From Bog-756 sp050014755 (GTDB taxonomy: Bacteria > Actinomycetota > Acidimicrobiia > Acidimicrobiales > RAAP-2), in contig JBEKCS010000069.1 in the NCBI GenBank assembly GCA_050014755.1, positions 1-21,425 of the forward strand: a stretch of 21,425 nucleotides of DNA. Direction: 5' to 3'. The position numbers and the translations under genes were made by a program. The notes under the pieces are model-generated. The model did not search any database. It was not told where the DNA came from and saw only the letters and a list, made by a program, of their open reading frames with translations. How positions within the stretch are numbered: the stretch's first letter is position 1; each line of letters begins with the position of its first letter. Positions 7,184 through 14,449 of the stretch are shown here, piece by piece.

Positions 7184-7600
7184 GGCGCCAAGATGGGGCG
7201 GGGTGGGACATCGTCATCGCCGATTCGACCAAGGGGTGGTGCTTCACGACCACCCGGAGGTACGACGGACCCGACGCTGCGCCAACCGCGTCCACCATGG
7301 CGTACGGCGCAACCGTCCCGGCTGCACCCGCTGGCTGACCAGCGGGAGTTCGTCGTCGCGGCATTGGGCACCCGGTGCTCTGGACGGAGCGCGCCGTGAT
7401 GACCGAAAGGTGAGGTGGTCCTGTCGGGTGCGTCGCAGTGGGACAGGGAGGAGGTCCCGGAACGCTGGTCGACACAGGTCCCGGTCCGTCTACCTGAATC
7501 GCGTGAGCACGGTCGCACTACCCGGGTAGACAACAAATCCTCCGAACCTTCCGGGGCAGCGTCTGCCGCACGCTGGCAGATGCCCCTGGATCCGATTCAC
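7184..7600. other. intergenic region, no confident gene
   Basis: About 420 bases. Frames on both strands are Arg/Ser/Pro-rich shadows or lack start signals. A perfect 12-base palindrome CTACCCGGGTAG lies at 7518-7529, and 7-base arms GTCTACC/GGTAGAC at 7488-7494 and 7525-7531 surround about 30 bases. AGGTCCCGG occurs twice (near 7452 and 7477). These could be a regulatory site or an undetected small RNA, or the region could be decayed sequence. I cannot choose between them. Confidence 0.45.
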
Positions 7601-8032
7601 CTAGCCGTCCCCGGGCTGAGCTCGGAGTGCCTCGAGTGAGTCGCTGGCCGTGCGCAGATCGGCGAGGGCACCTGCGTCGGACCCACGAATGACGTTCTTG
7701 GCCGCGCGCACCAGGATGACTTGGGCTTGCAGCACCGCGCCAGGGACTGACTCCCCCGTCGGGTGGCTGCTCGTCTCACCCAGGACGCTTCCCTTCGGCG
7801 CATGACCGAAGATGACTGAATCCGCAATGCTCCCGGCGTACGCGTCGCCGAGGTCGATCTGCGCGTCGAGTTTGTCCAACTCGGCGAGGAGGGCCTGTCG
7901 GGAGCCATCGCTCGGCCCATGGAGGAATGCGATCACTGCCTTCTCGACGTCGTCGATATCCAGCTCCAGATGGATCTCGACCTGCGCTTCCGGTGGCTCG
8001 TGGGTCCCTGCCTCGCGATGGTGTCCGAACAC
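7601..8032 (-). CDS. hypothetical acidic helical protein
   Basis: 143 aa, not recognised. The composition is protein-like (low Arg, many Asp/Glu/Leu/Ala) and predicts helices: about 20-36 (IHLELDIDDVEKAVIAF), 44-60 (SRQALLAELDKLDAQID) and 108-140. No Cys, no signal peptide, no membrane segment. The GTG start at 8032 is supported by GGAAGG 9 bases upstream. It is divergent from the SDR at 8231, and a TACCTT box at 8084-8089 would give a leader of about 45 bases. It could be a small regulator or partner protein, but nothing in the sequence shows which. Confidence 0.6.
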   Translation of the reverse strand: MFGHHREAGTHEPPEAQVEIHLELDIDDVEKAVIAFLHGPSDGSRQALLAELDKLDAQIDLGDAYAGSIADSVIFGHAPKGSVLGETSSHPTGESVPGAVLQAQVILVRAAKNVIRGSDAGALADLRTASDSLEALRAQPGDG

Positions 8033-8083
8033 TGGTTCCGCCCTTCCGGTCCTGCTCCCGCTCGACAGGAGTCAGCGCCAGCG

Positions 8084-8093
8084 AAGGTACTAT
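8084..8093. promoter_or_regulatory. overlapping divergent -10 boxes (TACCTT - / TACTAT +)
   Basis: In AAGGTACTAT the + strand TACTAT (8088-8093) and the - strand TACCTT (8089-8084) share the central TA. The - box serves the hypothetical gene at 8032. The + box would start transcription near 8100, upstream of the SDR. Confidence 0.4.
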
Positions 8094-8105
8094 CGATCGG
8101 TCGAT
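8092..8105. promoter_or_regulatory. inverted repeat, candidate repressor operator
   Basis: ATCGA-TCGG-TCGAT: 5-base arms around a 4-base centre, overlapping the expected + strand transcription start. The look and position resemble TetR-family operators. No TetR gene lies in the window, so the link is inference. Confidence 0.3.
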
Positions 8106-8174
8106 CCATGGGTGACGCCGGACAGCTCATCCCTCGACGCCCGGTCGTCGCCGCCGTCGATCATTCCGACGCAA

Positions 8175-8180
8175 TAAGGT
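8175..8180 (+). promoter_or_regulatory. alternative -10 box TAAGGT for the SDR at 8231
   Basis: TAAGGT lies about 50 bases before the ATG and would give a leader of about 44 bases ending in GAGGAA. The same hexamer serves the PPOX gene on the - strand at 17279-17284. Confidence 0.35.
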
Positions 8181-8230
8181 CGGCACAGCGCCCGGGCGCC
8201 GGGCCGACTGAACGACCGCGAGGAACCCCC

Positions 8231-9121
8231 ATGAGCAAGCCCGCAAGACCCACTCCTTCGATGGACGGCAAGACCGTGATCATCACCGGCGGGAACTCGG
8301 GCATCGGAAAGGCCGCGGCCGTAGAGCTGGCCCGGGCGGGGGCCCGGGTCGTCATCACCGCGAGGAGCGAGGAGCGGGGGAAGGCGGCCGTGGCCGACAT
8401 CGCCCAGGCGAGCGGCTCGGACGAGGTGGAACTGTCGGTGTTCGATCTGGCCGACCTGTCGTCGGTGCGGAACGGCGCGGCCGACCTGCTCGAGCGGTGC
8501 CCCCGCATCGACGTGCTCCTCAACAACGCCGGGCTGATCCTGAGCCAGCGGACGCTGAGTGCCGACGGCTACGAGGCCACCTTCGCCATCAACCACCTCG
8601 GGCCCTTCCTCCTCACCGACCTCCTGCGCCAACGACTGATCGACTCCGCTCCGTCCCGCATCGTCAACGTGGCTTCGACGGCCCACAACTTCGCCCGTCG
8701 GGGCATGGTCTTCGACGACCTGATGGCCGAGAAGTCCTACCGCCAGATGGAGGTCTACGGACGCTCGAAGCTGGCCAACATCCTCTTCACCACCGAGCTG
8801 GCCAAGCGGCTGGCCGGCACCGGTGTGACCGCCAACTCGCTGCACCCCGGATCGGTCGCCACCGGGTACGCCCGGGACGGCGACACCACCGGCTTCATGT
8901 CCTGGGGGATCAAGGTCGCCGCACCCTTCAGCCTCACCCCCGAACAGGGTGCCCGGACCTCCGTCTACCTGTGTTCGTCACCGGAGGTCGAGGGCGTCAC
9001 GGGGAAGTACTTCGCCAAATGCAAGGAGAAGACGCCCTCGGCCAAGGCCCGGGACGAGGCCGCTGCCGCCCGCCTGTGGGAGGTCAGCGAGCAGTTGGTG
9101 GAGCAGGCCGCCGCCCGCTGA
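8231..9121 (+). CDS. retinol-dehydrogenase-like short-chain dehydrogenase
   Basis: 296 aa. TGGNSGIG (19-26), NNAG (98-101), S149, Y176 and K180 in YGRSK. The layout FDLADLSSVR, AINHLGPFLLTDLL and YGRSKLANILFTTELA is typical of the RDH/WW-oxidoreductase-like branch, which acts on lipophilic alcohols, ketones or aldehydes with NADP(H). The start at ATG 8231 has GAGGAAC upstream. An in-frame ATG at 8108 would add 41 low-complexity residues and seems less likely. Its stop is 26 bases from the converging MFS gene. The substrate is unknown. Confidence 0.9.
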   Translation: MSKPARPTPSMDGKTVIITGGNSGIGKAAAVELARAGARVVITARSEERGKAAVADIAQASGSDEVELSVFDLADLSSVRNGAADLLERCPRIDVLLNNAGLILSQRTLSADGYEATFAINHLGPFLLTDLLRQRLIDSAPSRIVNVASTAHNFARRGMVFDDLMAEKSYRQMEVYGRSKLANILFTTELAKRLAGTGVTANSLHPGSVATGYARDGDTTGFMSWGIKVAAPFSLTPEQGARTSVYLCSSPEVEGVTGKYFAKCKEKTPSAKARDEAAAARLWEVSEQLVEQAAAR

Positions 9122-9126
9122 GGAGG

Positions 9127-9146
9127 CGGTGCCGGGGTGGGCACCG
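9127..9146. terminator. bidirectional hairpin between converging genes
   Basis: CGGTGCC-GGGGTG-GGCACCG forms a 7-bp stem with a 6-base loop. It fills almost all of the 26-base gap between the SDR and MFS stop codons and can serve both strands. No T tracts. Confidence 0.55.
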
Positions 9147-9147
9147 G

Positions 9148-10446
9148 TCACAGGGGCTCGCCCTCGCCGATCTCGGACACGACCTCGGCGACCGCCTCGA
9201 TGCCGGCCTCCCGCGACAGCGGCTGACCTCCTCCCCGGTCGCGCCACAGCTCGGGTACCCGCCAGAGCAGCACGCCGACGCCGACGACACAGGCCAGCCC
9301 ACCCGACCACACCGCGAACTGGGGCCCGCCGATCGCCGCGGCCACGCCGGTCTCGGCGTCGCCCAGGCGGGGACCTCCGGCCACCACGGCGAAGAAGGTG
9401 CCCGAGAGCCGTCCCTGCAGACGGTCGGGGACGGATCGCTGCTGCACGTTCTGGCGGAACACCGCGGAGATGACGTCCGCCGCCCCGGCGAGCGCCAGCA
9501 GGACGAGCCCCACCCACAGCACCGGGACGATGCCGAAGACGGCGATGGTGCCGCCCCAGACCGCCACGCAGGCGGCGATGGCCCGGCCCTGGCGGCGGAT
9601 CCGGCTGCACCAGCCGGTGACCAGCGAGCCGGCCAGGGCCCCGGCGCCGGGAGCGGCGTAGAGCAGGCCGACCACACCGGCACCGCCCCCGTACAGGTGG
9701 ATGGCCAGTGCCGGGAACACGGCCCTCGGCATGCCGAAGATCATGGCGTTGAGGTCGATCCAGTAGGTGGCCGACAAGAGGCGCTCGCCCTTCAGGTGGC
9801 GGAATCCTTCGGCCATCGACCGGAACCCCATGGCGGTGCCGCCCCCCGACGGGACCAGGCGGGGGAGCAGCACGACGGCCAGCAGCGACACCCCGTAGGA
9901 GGAGACGTCGATCAGGTAGACGGCGCTCAGCCCGCAGCTGGCGATGAGTAGGCCGCCCACCGCCGGGCCGATGACCGTGGCCAGGGCCATGGTGGTGGTC
10001 TGCAGGGCCACGGCGGCGTTCACGTACTCCTTGCCCACCACCATGGGCAGGGCGGCCCGGCGGGCAGGCCAGTCCATCCCCTGGAACCCGGCGGCAGCCG
10101 CAGAGCAGACGAAGAGCACCCAGATCCGCGGGTGGTCGAGCGCGGCGTTGACGGACAGGCCGGCGACGGCCGTGGCCATGGCCACCTGGGTCAGGGTGAG
10201 GACCCGCCTGCGGTCCCACGCGTCGGCCAGGGTCCCTCCCCACAGGGCCCCGGCCAGGAGCGGCACCAGCTGGGCGAAGCTGATCATGCCGACGATCAGG
10301 GTCGAGTGGGTCAGGTGGAAGGCCTGGTAGGCCACGGCCACCAGGGTGAGCTGGCTGCCGATGGCCGAGACGGTCTGGCCCACCCACAGGCGCCGGAACG
10401 GGCGCGAGTGTCGAAGCGGCGACAGGTCGGCAAGGAGCCGGGGCAC
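9148..10446 (-). CDS. MFS transporter, EntS-like exporter family
   Basis: 432 aa, about 12 hydrophobic segments. MFS motif A is seen after the second segment as GGTLADAWDRRRVL (70-83). The RPFRRLWVGQTVSAIGSQLTLVAVAYQAF start and the middle loop with FRSMAEGFRHLKGERLL are typical of the MFS_3 group (enterobactin exporter EntS-like and macrolide or drug efflux). It would sit in the cytoplasmic membrane and export a small molecule by proton antiport. No siderophore or antibiotic genes are near, so the substrate is open. GTG start; a TACCGT box ends 6 bases before it with no SD, so probably leaderless. Confidence 0.88.
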   Translation of the reverse strand: MPRLLADLSPLRHSRPFRRLWVGQTVSAIGSQLTLVAVAYQAFHLTHSTLIVGMISFAQLVPLLAGALWGGTLADAWDRRRVLTLTQVAMATAVAGLSVNAALDHPRIWVLFVCSAAAAGFQGMDWPARRAALPMVVGKEYVNAAVALQTTTMALATVIGPAVGGLLIASCGLSAVYLIDVSSYGVSLLAVVLLPRLVPSGGGTAMGFRSMAEGFRHLKGERLLSATYWIDLNAMIFGMPRAVFPALAIHLYGGGAGVVGLLYAAPGAGALAGSLVTGWCSRIRRQGRAIAACVAVWGGTIAVFGIVPVLWVGLVLLALAGAADVISAVFRQNVQQRSVPDRLQGRLSGTFFAVVAGGPRLGDAETGVAAAIGGPQFAVWSGGLACVVGVGVLLWRVPELWRDRGGGQPLSREAGIEAVAEVVSEIGEGEPL

Positions 10447-10452
10447 CCGTCA

Positions 10453-10458
10453 ACGGTA
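10453..10458 (-). promoter_or_regulatory. -10 box TACCGT for the leaderless MFS transcript
   Basis: CGCTACCGTT then GTG with 6 bases between box and start. The sulfatase gene at 19496 has the same CGCTACCGTT arrangement and spacing. Confidence 0.55.
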
Positions 10459-10546
10459 GCGGGTGGTGCGCAGGATCGATCTGGTCCCTGCGACCGGGGG
10501 CCGCCCCTGGTCGGCTGGGGTACCGCCAATTCCCCTGTCGGATCGG

Positions 10547-10552
10547 TACACT
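10547..10552 (+). promoter_or_regulatory. -10 box TACACT for a leaderless small ORF
   Basis: TACACT is followed by 8 bases and then the ATG at 10561. The nine bases CGGTACACT match those upstream of the SDR operon at 3918-3926. Confidence 0.5.
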
Positions 10553-10560
10553 GCCCACCT

Positions 10561-10770
10561 ATGGCAGCACCCGATCCGCGACCCGCGACGAAGCGCCCGA
10601 AGAGGCCGGCCTTGGCCATCGTCGAGGGCGCCGGCGCGGAAGACGGACCGTCCGAGGGAGCGTCGGCACCGACCATGGCGGTCTCCATCGCCGGCGTCTC
10701 CACCGCCTGCAGCAAGGACGCGCTGGCGTCGAGCGCCAGGGCCGTGCGCAAGACCCTCTCCCCCGAGTGA
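10561..10770 (+). CDS. small hypothetical protein, probably leaderless
   Basis: 69 aa, not recognised. The N-terminus is basic and Pro-rich (PRPATKRPKRPALAI) and the rest is Ala/Ser-rich with one Cys. Third codon positions are nearly all G/C, as in the real genes here. A -10 box 8 bases before the ATG and no SD support a leaderless transcript. It is divergent from the MFS gene and convergent with the TrmO-like gene. No membrane segment or known motif. It could be a rapidly evolving regulator or a spurious frame, but promoter and codon use favour a gene. Confidence 0.5.
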   Translation: MAAPDPRPATKRPKRPALAIVEGAGAEDGPSEGASAPTMAVSIAGVSTACSKDALASSARAVRKTLSPE

Positions 10771-10795
10771 GCCCGCGGCCCCGGCCGCCCCTCGT

Positions 10796-10813
10796 GGACC
10801 GACCGTCGGGTCC
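10796..10813. terminator. possible hairpin between converging genes
   Basis: GGACC (10796-10800) pairs with GGTCC (10809-10813) across 8 bases, with two further possible pairs in the loop. It lies in the 45-base gap between two converging stops, next to a GCGGCC/GGCCGC palindrome. Weak but well placed. Confidence 0.3.
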
Positions 10814-10815
10814 GG

Positions 10816-11283
10816 TTACCAGTACTCGGCCATGAGTTCGGTCGACCACACCGGTTGGCGTAGTTCGCCACGGGGCGCGAACTCCGTCATGTAGGGCTTC
10901 ACGTCGAGCACCGGCGTCCCGTCGACCGCGTCCAGGCCCACCACGTCGATGGTGAACGGTCCGACCGCGGTGATCCTGCAGACCGTCAGCCCGATCCGAT
11001 TGGGCCGGTCCCGCGCCCGCTGGGCCAGGATCCCGACCGAGGGCCAGTCGGCCCGTCCCCGCGGGTGGCGGGTTCCGCGGCAGACCGCCGCTTCGTCGAC
11101 CCGGTCGAAGCAGAACACCACCTCGATGTGGGAGAAGTCGGCCAGCCCATCGGTGGCCCCGGGCTCGAGCGCGTCCTGGTCGAGCTCGATCCTGGCCGAG
11201 ACCTCGTCCCAACGGTCGTCGACCGCTTCGGCCCGGCCGCCCACCACCCATCCGATCGGCCGTACCGTGATCGTGTCGGACAT
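10816..11283 (-). CDS. TrmO-like (TsaA/UPF0066) SAM-dependent methyltransferase
   Basis: 155 aa. The family signature is seen as DRPNRIGLTVCRI (about 95-107), together with RPIGWV near the N-terminus, FSHIEVVF, and the C-terminal LDVKPYMTEF. TrmO uses S-adenosylmethionine to N6-methylate t6A37 in tRNA-Thr. This copy has only the beta-barrel core and lacks the C-terminal extension of the E. coli protein. Its ATG shares one base with the TGA of the ABC exporter (TGATG), so it depends on translation of that gene. Why a tRNA-modifying fold should be coupled to an exporter is unclear, and a different methyl acceptor is possible. Confidence 0.8.
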   Translation of the reverse strand: MSDTITVRPIGWVVGGRAEAVDDRWDEVSARIELDQDALEPGATDGLADFSHIEVVFCFDRVDEAAVCRGTRHPRGRADWPSVGILAQRARDRPNRIGLTVCRITAVGPFTIDVVGLDAVDGTPVLDVKPYMTEFAPRGELRQPVWSTELMAEYW

Positions 11284-13217
11284 CAGGCCTCCTTCGGCCC
11301 GGACCCGCCGGCGTCGGGGTCCTGGCCCTCGAATTGGATCCGGTAGAGCTCGGCGTACTGCCCTCCGCTGACCAGCAGGTCCTCGTGGCGACCGCGCTCG
11401 ACGATACGCCCGTGGTCCAGTACCAGGATCATGTCGGCCTCGCGCACCGTCGACAGCCGGTGGGCGATGACCAGCGACGTGCGGCCCTGGAGCGCGGTGG
11501 CCAACGCCAGCTGCACCGCCGCCTCCGACTCGCTGTCGAGGTGGGCCGTGGCCTCGTCGAGGACGACGATCTCGGGTGCCTTGAGCAGCAGCCGGGCGAT
11601 GGCCAGGCGCTGCTTCTCGCCACCGGACAGGCGGTAGCCCCGGTCGCCCACGACGGTGTCGAGCCCGTCGGGCAACGACTCGACCAGGGTGGCGATCTGG
11701 GCGCCGGCCAGCGCCGAGGCCAGTTCGCCCTCGGTGGCACCGGGGCGTGCATAGAGCAGGTTGGCCCGGATGGTCTCGTGGAAGAGGTGGGCGTCCTGGG
11801 TCACCACGCCGACCGTTGCCGCCAGCGACGCCAGGGTGGCCTGGCGGATGTCGAGCCCGTTGATGCGGATGGCTCCGGACTGGACGTCGTAGAGGCGGGG
11901 CAGCAGATGGCTGATGGTCGTCTTGCCGGCTCCGGACGGACCGACCAGGGCCACCATCTGGCCCGGCTGCACGGTGAAGGTGACGTCGAACAGGACCTGA
12001 TTGGAGACCGTGGTGTCCAGGACGGCCACCGACTCGAGGGAGGCGAGGGAGACCTCCTCGGCGGTCGGGTAGCGGAAGTCGACGTGGTCGAACTCGATGG
12101 TGGCCGGTCCCTTCGGGACCGGTCGGGCATCGGGACTGTCCACGATCATCGGGGGGAGGTCGAGGACCTCGAACACCCGGTCGAAGGAGACCAGAGCGGT
12201 CATCACGTCGATCTGGACGTTGGACAGCGAGGTGAGCGGGGCGTACAGCCGGGTGAGGTATGCGGCCAGGGCCACGACGGTGCCCACCGTCAACGTGCGG
12301 TCGATGGACTGGACCCCGCCCCATCCGTAGACCACGGCGGTGGCCAGGGCAGCGGTGAGGGACAGGGCGGCGATGAAGAAGCGGGCGTACATGGCCTGCG
12401 TGACCCCGATGTCGCGGACCCGGCCGGCCTTCGACTCGAAGGCGTTCCGCTCCTCGTCGGGCCGACCGAACAGCTTGACCAGGAGGGCGCCGGACACGTT
12501 GAACCGCTCGTTCATGGTGTTGTTCATCTCGGCGTTGATGGCGTAGGACTCCCGGGTGATGATCGAGAGTCTGCGGCCGACCCGCTTGGCCGGAATCACG
12601 AAGATCGGGAGGATGACCAGGCTGATCAGGGTGATCTGCCACGACAGGAAGAACATCACGATGAGGACCAGGGTGACGCTGATCAGGTTGGACACCACCG
12701 ACGACAGGGTGTCGGTGAAGGCCTGCTGGGCGCCGATCACGTCGTTGTTGAGTCGGCTGATCAGTGCGCCGGTCTGGGTGCGGGTGAAGAACGCGATGGG
12801 CATCTTCTGGATGTGCTCGAACACCTGGGCCCGCATGTCGTAGATGAGGCCCTCGCCGACCTTGGCCGACACCCATCGGATGCCGATGTTGAGCCCGGTG
12901 TCGGCCAGGGCCACCAGGGCGGCGACGACCGAGAGGGAGATGACCAGGTGCTTGCTCGGTGCGTGCCCGGTCAGGTTGTTGATGATGGCCCGGAAGAGGA
13001 GGGGATTGACGATCCCGATGACCGCGTCCACGGTGACCAGCACCAGGAACCAGGCGAGGATCGTGCGGTAGGGCCTGGCGAAGCGGAACATCCTCCGGCT
13101 GGTCCCCTTGGTGACGTGCTGGCCCTTGACCGACTCGTCGCGCCGCATGGACCGCATGACGGAGCCGAACTGGCCCCCACCTCCACCCATGCCCATCCCG
13201 TGCCCGCCCATGCTCAT
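11283..13217 (-). CDS. ABC exporter half-transporter (fused membrane and ATPase domains)
   Basis: 644 aa, type IV (MsbA-like) half-transporter that works as a dimer in the cytoplasmic membrane. The N-terminus (1-20) is Gly/Met-rich with two His (MSMGGHGMGMGGGGG). Six membrane segments lie between about 50 and 340. ATPase motifs: A-loop Y383, Walker A GPSGAGKTT (426-434), Q474, LSGGE (530-534), Walker B IVVLDE (550-555), H586. About 18 extra residues separate the A-loop from the next strand (EEVSLASLESVAVLDTTV), where most homologues have a short turn. The start ATG 13217 has no SD and overlaps the stop of a 9-codon upstream frame. Exported substrate unknown. Confidence 0.93.
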   Translation of the reverse strand: MSMGGHGMGMGGGGGQFGSVMRSMRRDESVKGQHVTKGTSRRMFRFARPYRTILAWFLVLVTVDAVIGIVNPLLFRAIINNLTGHAPSKHLVISLSVVAALVALADTGLNIGIRWVSAKVGEGLIYDMRAQVFEHIQKMPIAFFTRTQTGALISRLNNDVIGAQQAFTDTLSSVVSNLISVTLVLIVMFFLSWQITLISLVILPIFVIPAKRVGRRLSIITRESYAINAEMNNTMNERFNVSGALLVKLFGRPDEERNAFESKAGRVRDIGVTQAMYARFFIAALSLTAALATAVVYGWGGVQSIDRTLTVGTVVALAAYLTRLYAPLTSLSNVQIDVMTALVSFDRVFEVLDLPPMIVDSPDARPVPKGPATIEFDHVDFRYPTAEEVSLASLESVAVLDTTVSNQVLFDVTFTVQPGQMVALVGPSGAGKTTISHLLPRLYDVQSGAIRINGLDIRQATLASLAATVGVVTQDAHLFHETIRANLLYARPGATEGELASALAGAQIATLVESLPDGLDTVVGDRGYRLSGGEKQRLAIARLLLKAPEIVVLDEATAHLDSESEAAVQLALATALQGRTSLVIAHRLSTVREADMILVLDHGRIVERGRHEDLLVSGGQYAELYRIQFEGQDPDAGGSGPKEA

Positions 13218-13243
13218 GGTGTGGGTCCGATCAGGCGGCGCAT
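13214..13243 (-). CDS. leaderless upstream ORF (9 aa) of the ABC exporter gene
   Basis: ATG 13243 opens MRRLIGPTP and its TGA overlaps the exporter ATG in ATGA. TAGGGT lies 7 bases before this ATG. With no SD at the exporter start, a ribosome finishing the mini-ORF is the likely source of initiation. The Pro-Thr-Pro end just before the stop could slow termination, which is speculation. Confidence 0.5.
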   Translation of the reverse strand: MRRLIGPTP

Positions 13244-13250
13244 GGGGCGG

Positions 13251-13256
13251 ACCCTA
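13251..13256 (-). promoter_or_regulatory. -10 box TAGGGT upstream of the exporter mini-ORF
   Basis: GGTAGGGT followed by 7 bases and an ATG. The XRE regulator has the same GGTAGGGT with 6 bases to its ATG. This indicates an independent promoter for the exporter and TrmO-like genes within the 112-base gap after the dehydrogenase gene. Confidence 0.5.
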
Positions 13257-13329
13257 CCAACTCGTCCTCGCGGACCGATCCGCGCCCGAGGTGCGCAACC
13301 GGAGTCCCGGACGCTCGGGCGTCGGGGGA

Positions 13330-14406
13330 TCAGGTCACCAGTCCCCTGCCGTAGACAGGGGGGAGGTCGAGTGCGGTCAGCAGCCCCGGAGCGCCTTCGA
13401 CCACCGCAGGTATGGAGTTGACCAGCCGCATGGCGGTCGCCTTCAGGCCACCGGTGTTGTGGTCCCCGTCCCTCCCCACCAGCTGCATGTCGACGGTGTA
13501 GGTGGGCTCGCCGGTGATGGTGACCCGGTAGCAGCCCAGCCCGGCGGGCTGGGGCCAGTCGGGGGCGAGGTCGTCGCGGAGACGGGTCACGTGCTCGAGC
13601 ACGATGACCGGCCTGCCGCCCTTCGTACCCCGTACCTCGAAGTGCAGGGCGGCCGCCGTGCCCGCGGCGATCGTTCCGGCATCGACCTCGAAGGTCTCCG
13701 GCGCGGCCACCCGCTCGTACCACTCGACGAGATCGTCGTCGAGCTCGACCTCGAGTCCGGCGGCGAGCTGGCGGACCACACTTCCCCATGCCATGGTGAG
13801 CACGCCGGGCTGGAGGATCATCGGGACGTCGTCCATCGGCCGGCCGAAGCCCATGATGTCGAACAGGACCATCCCCTGGTCGTAGGTGGCGTAGTTGAGC
13901 ACCTCGGCCACCCGGATCTCGTCGATGTGCTCGCTGACCCCCGACAGCACGAGGGGCAGGGCGTCGTTCGCGAACCCGGGGTCGACCCCGTTGACGAAGA
14001 GGGAGACGCCTCCGGCGACCGCGGCCTCGACGGTGGGGGTGATCATCCCCTCGTCGACCACCCCGTAGGGGTACTGCAGGAAGACCGGTCCGGACGACAC
14101 CACGTTGATGCCGGCCCGCAGGATGCGCTGCAGGTCGCCCAACGCCTCGAACAGCCGGTTGTCCGCCATGGCCGTGTGGACGACGACATCGGGACGCAGG
14201 GCCAGGACGGCGTCGACGTCGTCGGTGGCCGCCACCCCGAGGGTGCGTCCGAGACCGGCGAGCTCGCCGGCGTCCTTCCCGACCTTGTCGGGGTTGGACA
14301 CCCAGACGCCGACGAGCTCCAGGTCGGGTCGGGCGTCGATGCCGGCGATGGCGTGGCGGCCGACGTTGCCGGTGCTCCAGGCGACGACGCGGTAGGTGGT
14401 GTTCAC
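13330..14406 (-). CDS. dihydrodipicolinate-reductase-like NAD(P)-dependent dehydrogenase
   Basis: 358 aa. The N-terminal Rossmann fold begins YRVVAWSTGNVGRHAIAGI, and RPDVVVHTA lies near residue 90. The protein resembles the DapB-like family widespread in mycobacteria and other lipid-degrading actinobacteria (annotated dihydrodipicolinate reductase; 2,4-diaminopentanoate dehydrogenase is a relative). It is about 100 residues longer than true DapB and unlikely to act in lysine synthesis. GTG start 14406 has GAGGAG about 7 bases upstream. It lies 43 bases after the FabG-like SDR in the same direction, so the two probably share a transcript. The substrate is unknown. Confidence 0.82.
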   Translation of the reverse strand: MNTTYRVVAWSTGNVGRHAIAGIDARPDLELVGVWVSNPDKVGKDAGELAGLGRTLGVAATDDVDAVLALRPDVVVHTAMADNRLFEALGDLQRILRAGINVVSSGPVFLQYPYGVVDEGMITPTVEAAVAGGVSLFVNGVDPGFANDALPLVLSGVSEHIDEIRVAEVLNYATYDQGMVLFDIMGFGRPMDDVPMILQPGVLTMAWGSVVRQLAAGLEVELDDDLVEWYERVAAPETFEVDAGTIAAGTAAALHFEVRGTKGGRPVIVLEHVTRLRDDLAPDWPQPAGLGCYRVTITGEPTYTVDMQLVGRDGDHNTGGLKATAMRLVNSIPAVVEGAPGLLTALDLPPVYGRGLVT

Positions 14407-14449
14407 GGATGGCTCCTCGGTGGGTTGGCGACGAAGGGGTGCGGGGTGG

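Noticed and set aside
7250..7420. Possible frameshifted gene remnant: LADQREFVVAALG in one frame, then HPVLWTERAVMTER in another
   Set aside because: It looks protein-like across one shift, but it is too short and matches no family I recognise. Chance is a sufficient explanation.
7415..7639. A 74-codon + strand frame
   Set aside because: No promoter or SD, and it runs into the end of the better-supported gene on the opposite strand.
8108..8230. Possible earlier start (ATG 8108) for the RDH-type SDR
   Set aside because: It would add 41 low-complexity residues not seen in the family. ATG 8231 has a purine-rich site and fits the usual start of the fold. A leaderless start near 8100 cannot be fully excluded.
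11334..13421. A 695-codon open frame on the + strand, antisense to the ABC exporter
   Set aside because: The opposite strand encodes a complete ABC exporter with every ATPase motif. The antisense frame is rich in Asp, Gly, His and Gln with no recognisable fold, as expected for a GC-rich shadow.
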